A stretch of 64,000 bases of DNA, taken from the NCBI GenBank assembly GCA_001600495.1, contig BCKE01000031.1:87535-151534 (forward strand), read 5' to 3'. Under the pieces are notes generated by a model, which searched no databases, had not been told where the DNA came from, and was given only the letters and a program-made list of their open reading frames with translations. This DNA comes from Pilasporangium apinafurcum. Its lineage: Eukaryota; Oomycota; Peronosporomycetes; Pythiales; Pythiaceae. The position numbers and the translations under genes were made by a program. Positions 11,130-21,200 of this stretch are shown here, in pieces. Numbering within the stretch: the first letter of the stretch is position 1; every line of letters begins with the position of its first letter.

Positions 11130-12337
11130 TTAAGCATCCTTCATGTACGTGTCCATCTCATTGTCCAAATCTTCAGCAGACTTGGCAGGACCGTTACCAC
11201 GTCTACGATAATGCGAGACAACCACACATCAGCAGATTGTAACATAATGTCATAACTATAATATTTACCTTTGGTTACGTCCACGTCCACGAGCATTTTT
11301 GCCACGAGTTTTGTCTTGGTCATTGCCTCCGCTATAAGTACGAAACACATGAAGTTCAGCATAGAAATATACACACAGTGATTAAATATATGCACATACC
11401 CAAGGGAAACCTTGAACTTGACACCATCGCCTTCCCGATTAGCCAAAGCAGTTCCGAATAGTCCTTGACGAACATTACTGTCGCCATCCAAAGTGATCTG
11501 CATTGGCTGACCATCCAGTGTACGCCCTGCAATTGCGCACATTTTATCTCAGTCCCATAGCAATCCACAAACTTAAATAAAAAAAATCCACACCGTCGTA
11601 TTGCTTGATAGCCTTCTCTGCATCAGAACGCCGAGCAAACCAAACACGAGCGATGCCTTTTGATCGGCCCGAGCGGTCGTACACAATCTCAGCTTTCTTG
11701 ACTTCACCGACCGTCCCAAAGAGTTCACGCACATCATCCTCAAGTATATCGAACTTCAAGTTCTTCACGAGAATCTTCGTGCCCTGATTAGCATTGTCCT
11801 TGCCACCGAGTCGCGACAGAATCGATGCAACACCTGCGTGGTCATTTCAACAATGTCAGCACCGACACTTCGCTCTCCCTCGTATTCTTTCTGGAGGGTG
11901 ATTTTCGGTTGCACCAACCTTTCTTTCCACCTTTGCCTTGTTGCTTTTTCATCACTACGGCTCGTTTTTTTCCAGCTGGACGAGCAGCAGGAGCGTCGTC
12001 ATCTTCGACATCCATGGCATCATCATCATTATCTCTCTTTTAACATTCAACGAATTGTTCAATATCACTTCATACGATTTCCCACACCGTCGCAAATTCG
12101 GACTGGCACAACACAAAATACACACGCAGAGCCGCATTCGGTTTATTGCTGTTGAATCCAACTTACAGGTCGTCCGTAGGGATTGTTGCGTCGACGGTTG
12201 CGTTGGCGACCGCGCACAGGACCCGCACTATCAGTATCCTTCTTCCCCTTCTTCGGTCGCGCGTCCGGGTTTGGCTGCTTCTTCTTCTTAATCAAGTCAT
12301 CGAGACTCATGTCGAGAGACGCTAAAATGGATGACAT
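11130..12337 (-). CDS. ALYREF: ALY/REF mRNA export adaptor (THO/TREX subunit 4)
   Basis: The gene has six exons, read as 12337-12167, 12036-11919, 11833-11594, 11526-11400, 11331-11269 and 11202-11130. All junctions are GT-AG and the frame is kept, giving 263 residues. ALY/REF binds spliced mRNA and the helicase UAP56, and hands mRNA to the export receptor in the nucleus. The N-terminus holds the UAP56-binding motif DMSLDDLIKKKK, then a basic RG/RR-rich region. One RRM domain follows (KILVKNLKFDILEDDVRELF and RSKGIARVWFARRSDAEKAI), then an RG-rich linker. The C-terminus holds a second UAP56-binding helix, SAEDLDNEMDTYMKDA. Both binding helices are intact. High confidence; the exon edges rest on frame continuity and consensus sites only. 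Confidence 0.93.
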
Positions 12338-12736
12338 CGTGACTGCGATTTGTTACACTTAAAAAACGAGGTATCTGCGCGAATATGGGCCCTAGAAGTA
12401 CAAATAGGTAGTACTTTAGTTTCTTTATATGAATCCGTCTGAGGCTGCTACATTCTAGCGGCGTAAGCTTGTGGAAATGCGAAGGGAAAAAACGTCCTTA
12501 CGTGCACGTTTGAGCAGCCGACGAGTTGACGTTTGCGGGCGATAGGAACTTGTGAATCCTCAGCGACAACTTCCGCCCCAGAAATTGAATTGATATAATG
12601 AATTGATTAATTCAATTCATTTTTAGAAATGAATTGATGCCTGTAATCCGGTTTTTACCGGTATGGTAGCTTTAGTGCTATCGTTTTGTGAAACGGAAGC
12701 AGAACAAAGGCGACGGAAGAATAGAAATCCCAAGTG
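12338..12736. promoter_or_regulatory. Shared divergent promoter region (ALY/REF and V-ATPase accessory gene)
   Basis: These 400 bases separate two divergently transcribed genes, so they must hold both promoters. The striking content is a cluster of AATGAATTGA copies and their complement around 12580-12640. No coding frame is supported. The regulatory function is inferred from position only. Confidence 0.45.
12597..12621. repeat. Perfect inverted repeat, 10-bp arms with 5-nt spacer
   Basis: The left arm AATGAATTGA (12597-12606) is matched exactly by the reverse-complement arm TCAATTCATT (12612-12621). A further direct copy of the arm lies at 12628-12637, and a shorter GAATTGAT lies just upstream. 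It sits in a divergent promoter, so it could be a protein-binding site. It could also be chance in AT-rich DNA. Confidence 0.6.
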
Positions 12737-13959
12737 ATGATGAAGTTGCAGACGCTTGTTGGGGTATTTTTTGCGACGCTATGCGGATCCATTGCCACGA
12801 CATCAGCGGCAAAAGTGTATCCGCACGTACCACTGCTTATGTGGTCGCAACGCCCGTACGTTTAGTTTGTTGTTGTTGTTGGTCTGATTATTGATCTTTG
12901 TTACGCACATAAAGATCTTGGACGCCATGATGCGAATGAAACTGATGCATAATGCGGATGGTGTGAATAGAATCTTTCAGGCGGAAAATATCTATTTGGG
13001 CGATGTCCTTGACGAAACGCAGGTTGTTTCCACTTTCAATAATGCATTGGTGCGGGATATGACCAAGGATGACTGGGTATGTGTATTAGTTTGTCTCGGA
13101 GATTTCTACTCAGTGTGAGCGGATAGAGTGCGTGACAGGCTGTGCTTGATCTTGATAGGGTGTTCTTAGTCGTCACGAAATCTCATTCCCCAAGGCAGAA
13201 GTACTCTGTGTGTTTTTGCGACCGAATCTCCCACTGGAAGCGATGTCTCAATTGAGGGGAAAAGATCAGAACTCGTTTATTCAAAATGCTTTGAAGAGCG
13301 CGAAATCGTCAGTGGTGATCCCACACACCATGCGTGAGTTCCCACTGCGTACTGCGCTAGCATTTGATGCTAATTCGTACACTATTGGAGTTGAATACCT
13401 GGAGGTATAAATGTGTTTATCCATCGGTAGTCCTTTGTTGTTTTAGCTATGCTAATGTCCTGACTTATGAATTGGTATTTGTTGATAGGATTTTATTGCA
13501 TCACCGAAGGGGAAAACGCTTCTTTCCGATGGAAAGACGGACTTATTGGTTGTGCAGATCTCCGATCAGCATTCATTAGCTGAAACAGACGCTCTCGTAA
13601 AATCAGCCTCAGAGATCCTTCTTGCTGCCACCAATGGGTTGACGGACTTCGCATTGACCGGTGATGAAGCCGAACCTAATGACATTTCCTCACCACTTAA
13701 CCGTCGTCTTTCTACCCAAGTGGGCGAGGTGTCGACTGGTTCGATTGTCTGCGAAGCGGGCTACCTCGTTGGACATACTTCGGATGGCACACCGTTCTGC
13801 TTCTCACACTATGTGAATATGACCCCAGAAGTGTTGACGGGTCTGCTATTCGGCTTCTTCTTCATCTTTCTCGCCTATGTGGGCTTGAGTGTACTGCACT
13901 CCATTCAGACACCAACTCGGTACCCACATCATGGACCTCCACGTGGTAAAGAATTTTAA
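12737..13959 (+). CDS. Type I membrane protein, probable V-ATPase accessory subunit (Ac45/VOA1-like)
   Basis: Four exons (12737-12855, 12971-13076, 13159-13404, 13489-13959) give 313 residues with the frame kept through all junctions. The N-terminus is a signal peptide (MMKLQTLVGVFFATLCGS, cleavage near residue 24), followed by VPLLMWSQRP, which resembles the start of the Ac45/BIG1 lumenal domain. The lumenal part has a CEAG...PFC cysteine pair near the membrane. One transmembrane helix (TGLLFGFFFIFLAYVGLSVL) lies near the C-terminus, followed by a short cytosolic tail, IQTPTRYPHHGPPRGKEF. In Ac45/VOA1 proteins the same membrane-tail arrangement serves V-ATPase assembly in ER and Golgi. Topology is clear. 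The family call is moderate and rests on the N-terminal VPLLxWS and the tail. The second exon's acceptor (after GAATAG) was chosen by frame. Confidence 0.6.
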
Positions 13960-14103
13960 TCAAGAATGAGAAGCAGCAAGGAAGCATCACGAAGGCAGGT
14001 ATGGGAGGGAGTACGAGTTACACAGAATGGGAATGAATTTTCCATTTACATATTTTTACGTGGAATAAATCAAGAACTTCTCTATTGCGCGTTCGTTAAG
14101 TAT

Positions 14104-14589
14104 TTAATAGTCGCTTGGATGTGTCATCAGCACGCGGATGTGGAGCGAGCAACCCGTGCACGGGATCACATCAATGCCGTTCAGTAATTCGCCCTCGGTG
14201 ACTTCATACAGATCGCCACAACGGCATCCATGCGTGTACACGACATATCCAGCCTCGCCATCGTCGTCTCGTTCGTATAACTGCTTCATATCTGTCAGCA
14301 AGATTTCCTCAGCGATCGCCAGATGCTCTTCTTCTCGTTTCCGTCGCAGTTGTTCCTGTACGAGCCGGTCGTCGTATTTAGCTCGTCGATCAGCATCACC
14401 CAACGTCTCATACGCTACTTGCACACGGTGGAACCTCTCTTCCAACACAGATTTCTCTTGGTCAGATGCCGCAGCGCCAACACGTTTGTCTGGGTGGTAT
14501 TGTCGCGCAGCATTGTGGTACGCACGTCGTATCTCCTCGATAGTACAGTCTGCCGCTACGCCCAGTGCATCGTAATGTGTGGAAGCCAT
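14104..14589 (-). CDS. DPH4: DPH4 / DNAJC24 J-protein of diphthamide synthesis
   Basis: This is a 161-residue single-exon protein. I start at the ATG giving MASTHYDALGV, because the longer open frame begins at a non-ATG codon. Residues 5-75 are a J domain with the HPD tripeptide at 32-34. The C-terminal third is a CSL-type zinc finger with ligands C122, C124, C144 and C147 (CRCGD and PCTGCSLHIRV). DPH4 supports the first step of diphthamide formation on elongation factor 2 by handling iron for DPH1-DPH2, and can stimulate Hsp70. The gene is convergent with the V-ATPase accessory gene, 144 bases away. DPH3 has a similar finger but no J domain, so the combination makes the call secure. Confidence 0.92.
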   Translation of the reverse strand: MASTHYDALGVAADCTIEEIRRAYHNAARQYHPDKRVGAAASDQEKSVLEERFHRVQVAYETLGDADRRAKYDDRLVQEQLRRKREEEHLAIAEEILLTDMKQLYERDDDGEAGYVVYTHGCRCGDLYEVTEGELLNGIDVIPCTGCSLHIRVLMTHPSDY

Positions 14590-15224
14590 CTCTTTCGGCA
14601 ATGGGCTCGAAGGAATGAATGATGGATGCAAGAGAATACCAGCCCAACCAGTAGCTACAACACGACAACATACTCTTGATCGTTCCGTCTCTCATTTATA
14701 AAGTATCCATCCACCGAACTTGCATAATTATAACATAGAGTGATAAGGATACATATACTTTAACGAGAGAAATCTGGTTAAAGAATGCGCACACAGGTAC
14801 CAACCAAAGAGTTGAACTTTGCGGACGAAGATGCGTCAAACTGCTGCGAAATGGAGAGGAAATTGGTGGTAGCCGCGCGTTTGCTGCTGATGCATGGAGC
14901 GTTCTTTTGAGAATTTTTCGACGGAGATGGCCGATGGAGCCTTTGTGTGTCGCATATGGACCTTGTAAGTTGGCACAGTATCTACAGACTAATGCGACGT
15001 TTTACTGTATTTCACCAGTTATGCTAATTATGGTTTGGAAGATTAATATTCTCTCCCATGACAAAGCGTAACAGAAGTGTATGGCGCGAATTGCGACGCT
15101 TTAACCTCCCAGAGTAACTATCAATTGAATTGGGACGACTGCAGTATCTGGGTAGTATGCTTATCTTTCATCGGTGAATGGCAAAGCAAGAAATCGACTC
15201 AGTCATAGCCAGCAACAATAGCTA
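14590..15224. promoter_or_regulatory. Divergent intergenic region (DPH4 and four-repeat channel)
   Basis: These 635 bases between divergent starts must contain both promoters. I see no gene and no clear repeat. A TAACTATCAATTGAATTGGG segment near 15114 recalls the GAATTGAT elements at 12.6 kb, but only weakly. Confidence 0.4.
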
Positions 15225-18200
15225 ATGGACTACTGGCGGCGGCGGAAATCGCTTTCGTCTCCTGGAAGCTTTCATGAAACATTTCGGCATCGTGCTCGCT
15301 CCGGATCAGCTGAACTCCTATTTTCCGAGGTTCGCAATGCGTACGACCCTAATTCCACGTTCATCACGACGTGGCAGCAGATGATGTTGCTCTGCATTCT
15401 CTACGAATTGGTGGTTCTTCCGTTCACGGCAACTTTTGACCACCACACAGTTATATCGCGCTCTCGAATGGATCTACTGGGCGTGTATTTATGTGAGATC
15501 TTCTTTTACATCGACATCTACGTGCGATCGAACACAGGGTACTATGAAGATGGTGACATTTTGCGGGACAGGAGTAAATCCCGCATGAAGTATCTCAAAT
15601 CGGCTGGATTCGTCATGGACTTGTTGGCGCTTCCACCACTCTCGCTTTTACCGATTCAAAATTTTGCAGTCTATCCAGCTGTATTCGAGTTTCATAAGTT
15701 AACGCGTATCTGGCGCGTACCAAGTCTCATTTCCAATCTGGATAACATTTATGCGCGTTATTTCGTGGTGCTCAAGATGGCGAAAATACTTGGGATTACA
15801 TTTGTGGTGTCTCACTTGATTGCTTGTGCTCGATTTTCGTTTGGATATGATGTGCACCTTGATAATCACTGGCTTCCGGAATTTCCAGAACATGCGCAAA
15901 ATGGAAGGACGCGTTATTTGATGTCGCTCTTCTGGGCATTTGGTCTTCTCACAGGGCTATTCGAAGGCGAGTTACCGCACACGAATGCGCAATTTGCGTT
16001 TACGATTTTTGTGGCGCTATGTGGGTTCTCACTGTTCACGTATCTTTGCGCGACGTTTTTTATGTTATCGAAATGCGAAAGTGCCGACACAGAAACATCA
16101 GAGGCACGTGTAAATCAATTCAAGCACTTACTGGCATTCCACCGTGTACCCGAAACACTACAGCGACAAGCAGTCGAATATCTGAAACGATACTATACGC
16201 TGGTCGAAGCAAATGATCGTGAAGCTGCCAAGCTTTTGTGTCCATCCATTTCCATTGATATTCAAATCGAGCTTTTAAAAGATACAGTGGCTCGAATCCC
16301 AGTATTCCAAGGATGCGGTATGCAGTTTATCAAAGCAATGACGAGCCTACTGGAATTGGATTCATATCCTGCGCATTTCACACTCTTTCGAGCCGGAGAT
16401 CATGGTGATGCTATGTACATTGTCAATTCTGGCGTGTTAAGAACTTTGGTCAACGGAGTCAACGTTCGAGAGCTTCGTAAAGGGAATTTTTTTGGCGAAG
16501 TCGCGGTTTTTGCGAACATTCCGCGGTCAGCCACCATGATAACGGCGACATACTGCACGTTGTACAAGTTATCACGTTTTCATGCAGAGAAGCTGCTGGA
16601 GGGATATCCTCGGCACGCACGTCAAATATCTCATACAATAAATGAGATGTTAAAAAAGGACAACCAACAAGAACAAACAAGCGAAAATACATCGATGCAA
16701 TCGCGAGCTACGATGACGCGAAAAAGCTTGTATTTTCAAGCTTCCGTTAAGATGGCAATGTCAAAGCGGGGTATGACACAAAGGTTCTCGTTTGAAGCAG
16801 CAAAATCGCGTGTGATACCGGAAGATACCAATGAACATGAAGCCAGAATTTCTCCACCACCTGCATTGAGTGGGCTATCAAAAAAAGTAGCTCCAGCTGA
16901 TATATTATCCGTATCAGCAAACAGCGTTGGATATACTTCCACTACGGTTGACAAGAGTGGAATTAACCCGCAACGAGGTAATTTTACCGCGATTTCAAGT
17001 GCTCCAACAAGTCTACCATCTCGAAAAGTGCATCCTACTCAATCCAATAATTCATCTACTAAGAAGAATATCGCCCCTTTCGACAACCGTATCTTACCAG
17101 AAGAGAATGTTTCGATTGGCCAACGGCGATGGAAGCTGGCAAGCTTACAGGCTAGTCTTTTAAACGGTCATTTCGGACTAGGTGATGAAAAGCCGATTGA
17201 TGTGATTAAAGGATTTTATGAAAAGATGGGTGTGCTGGGTGCACCGGCACCACCAACGAAGTATTGGTGGCGCAAGATTTTGTTGAGAAAATGCATTGAT
17301 GCGGAATCACGTGTGCGAATGGCGTGGATTTTGGTATTGCAGCTCATATTATGTTACAACTGGGCTGTAATTCCACTGTGCCTCGCATTTCCCATAAATA
17401 TCGGGCCCACATCGCTTGTATGGATATTGAATGCCGTTGCAGATGGGCTATTGTGGGTGGATATTTATTTAAATTTCAATCTCTCCTTTTCTATCAGCTC
17501 TGAGAAGATTACTGATACAACTCGAAGTGCCGAAAGATACTTCCGTAGCTGGAAATTTCTACTGGACATTCTATGTGCGTTTCCGTACACGACGCTTGCC
17601 ACTGTCAGCGTGCAACAAATGGCTACGCGCATCCCACGACTGGCACGCGTGTGGTACCTAAAGGACCATTTCGTCGAGGTCCAAGAATATTTCCTCATCA
17701 ATAGTCGGAAGCGTTTATTTTTCTTTGGGTTCCTTCTACTCATGCTATATCATGTTGTTGCATGCTTGCATTTTAGCGTCACGTATCTCGAAGGATTTAG
17801 CTCCAAGGAAGACGCATGGATTCCATCGGATGATATTTATTTGAAACGTGTCAATGATTCCTGCTATAGAGGGGTTGATGGAGAAGTGTACGAGGCAGAT
17901 CGTCCTGAAGTGAGAGATATCCAAGCAAAGCAGTACTTTCGGTCGCTCTATTACGCAACAAATGTTTTGGCTGGACTCAATAGAACGATTGAGCCAGACA
18001 GTGATATACAATATGCCATAGCGTTGGCATTCATGTTAAGTGGATTTTTGATCACTGCTATCGTCGTTGACAACGTCCAACAGCGATTTACAGCGTCAGC
18101 ATTTGAACAGAAAGAATTTTTTGCAACACGAGCGCGGATCCAGCGCTTTTTGAAGCGACAAAATGCTCCATTATCAATTCATCAACGTGTCAACTCCTTC

Positions 18201-21200
18201 CTGGATTTTTGGTGGTCCTCACATCGCGGTGCGATTATTGGGGAACTGCTACAGGAATTACCCGAGACAATCAAACGAGACATCACTCGTAGTATTTGTA
18301 CTCCAGCTATTGAAACATTATGGGTGCTTTTCCGTTCGATAGACAAAGACCAAACGATTCTATCACTCTTTGAAGCTCCGTCAGATGAAGCCCGTTTGCG
18401 ATTGGAAACGCTGTTTTTGGACAACCTTCGCTTCATTCTGTATGGCCAAGACGAAATAATCTATAGGTGTGGTGACTATGCTGCAGGGTTATTCTTTCTG
18501 CTAGAGGGCAAAGTATCTTTGAGGTTAGATGGCGACTTGCCATGGCACGTTCCTCTTGGTGGTTTTTTTGGCACAGCTGCATTGTCTGATATCAGTAAGA
18601 CAGATTCAGTAACAAATGCGAGTACTGTCACGGTTGGATATGCAGAGCATGCGACGGCAGTAAGCGGCTGCATTGTGGTATATATGCCCAAAGAGCAGCT
18701 TGAAACCATGGAGAATCTTTGTCCCTCACTTTCGATTGCCCTTCGGAAGCTAGAAAAGCGCCTACAGGAAACGAAAGTGTCTCGATCCTCCCAGATTGAG
18801 TGCTTTTCACCTGAAGCTTCTCTGCTTCCACTCAAGTTAATAAAATCGAGGACAATATACCATTGGGTTACCGATAGACTGGTGTTTTTCCTAAGCTTGA
18901 ACGATTCAAGAAGTATTAATCCCGATTCAACATTTATCACATTGTGGGAGACGTGGACCTTCTTCGCAATGACTACACAGTGTGTGTTAGTGATATACTA
19001 CTCCTGTTTTGGAGTTGTGTCAGATGGCACGAGTGTCTATGTACACGCCGACACTGTGACCATCCTATTCGAACTATGCTTCTTAGTTGATATTTACATC
19101 CGGTCACGTCTAGGGTACTACGAGTACGGCAACAAAGTGATGGATTTGCAGACCGTGAGAAGACATTACTTTTGCTCTATCTATTTCCTTGTCGATGTTG
19201 TGGCAATTATCCCACTGTTTATGCTGAATTGGTTTTTACCGTTGAAGCAACGCATTGAGCTCATGAATGCCAACAAATTACTGCGCTTATATAAGGCTCC
19301 AAGCCAATTCAAGTCCTTGGAGAGTAAGCATATAAAGCTGACGATGGAACTTCGGCTCTTCAAGCTCGTTTACTATACATTCCTCGCATCTCATTTATTT
19401 GGCTCCGTCTGGTTTGATTTTGCTGCAAACACATCTGGTTTTGGCGCTTTGGGAAACACTAAGGAAATGGCTTTTGGGGCGAACAAGTGGTTGCCTGGAA
19501 CAGACTTACAGACAGCAGATCGAAGTTTTCAATACTTCGCCTCATTGTTTTGGTCGTTTGGACTCATGTCTGCGTCGAGCCCAGGCGATCCACCCAAGAC
19601 AGTTTCCCAGTGCGTGTTCACTATTCTCACTATGACAGTTGGATTCTTCTTATTCGCCTATGTGATTGGAAACTTCTCGGACGTCATTGAACTTCAAGAC
19701 TCAGAAAATCGTCACTTCGTAGCCAAGTTGGGGTCGCTTCGGCATTTACTACAGCATTTTAAACTGCCAACCAGTGTCGAAGAGAAGTTTAAGACGTACT
19801 TTTTCTTCAAACGGTTCCACTCGATCACTCAAGAGCATGTTCTTGAGCGTGTTCTTCCACCATCTTTGGTAGTTGACATCCGAATGTTTCAATTGCAACC
19901 TATGATTGTTAAAGTCGCGTTCTTGGCGGGCATGGAAGACTCAGTAACAAGGATGCTCGTATCTCTCTTTACACAGATACTCTTTCTCAGAGATGAGTAT
20001 ATATGCAAATTTGGCGAAGAGGGCAGCGAGATGTTTTTCATCTTCACCGGTGTCCTGGATATTTACGTTCCGGCTACCCAACAATCGGGATCAACTGCAT
20101 CGATCAATAATGTTGACGAGGGAGCAAAGACTAACATTCGAGAGCTACAAAAAGTGAATCAAATCACGGCAGGTAGCTACTTTGGTGAAGCAGCTCTTTT
20201 CACTAAAGCACCGCGCAACGCGTATGTCAAGGCAAAAACGTCCTGCATCCTTTACAAATTATCCAGGAAGTCACTGGAATTGGTCTTTGAGCGCTATCCT
20301 GATTGGAAGCAGAAGGTACTTCGTATTGTGAAAATTCAGCAGGAGCAACAACGCTTGTCACGGCTTGCAGTTCAGATACAAACAGAAGATGGGCGGAAGG
20401 GAGAAAAGCATAAAGCATCTCCCATAGACACTGGTAATAATCGTGTAAAAGATATAGAAGAAACACTATTTAGTTTTACGCGAGCTGGATGCGCGAAGGC
20501 TAAGTCGCCATCTTCTTGGCCAGTTTTTCGGATCTTTAAGAAGAGCAGTATGCTCTCCTACCTAAGCCGACGACTCAAGATGAAAGTGGAGAGAATTGTA
20601 AAGAACACAGCTGCGTTGCTTGTTGATGACGTTGAGGTTCAAAGTAAAGGATACCTGATCTGGCTCCGGATGATTTCGATATGCACTGTATATATGGCTT
20701 TGCTTGTCCCATATCGTCTTTCGTACGACTCACTCGCTAGATGGAATGCCATTCCTATCACTTTGCGGATCGGAGAGATCATATGTGAACTTGCGTTTTG
20801 GGGTGATATCTGGTTCCATTTTCGTGTGCGGAGTAATCAACAGGCGATGGAGCTTTATGAGCAAGATCACTTGCAAGCGTACAAACGGGAACGGTTGATA
20901 TGGGACTTAATAGCTGCGTTCCCTATCGATCATTTCATCCTAAGGTTTATCTTTAATAGCAGCGATCTCATCACAATGAGGAAGTGGATGCGTCTAAATC
21001 GTTGCTTCAAAGTGCGGAATCTGGTATACTATCAAAATGAAGCCAATCGACGCAGCGTTTCGTACGAGCTTAATCGTGCTCAAACATACTGGTTGCTCTA
21101 TCTACTCGCCATGTTCTGGACTTCATGTGCCTATTTTGCTGTGTCCATGTACGATGGATTTGGTAATGAATGGCAAGCATGGTTACCCGCAGAGGAACTG

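Noticed and set aside
14590-14631. Longer N-terminus for DPH4 (14 extra residues)
   Set aside because: It begins at TTG; the ATG at 14589 places the J domain at the normal position.
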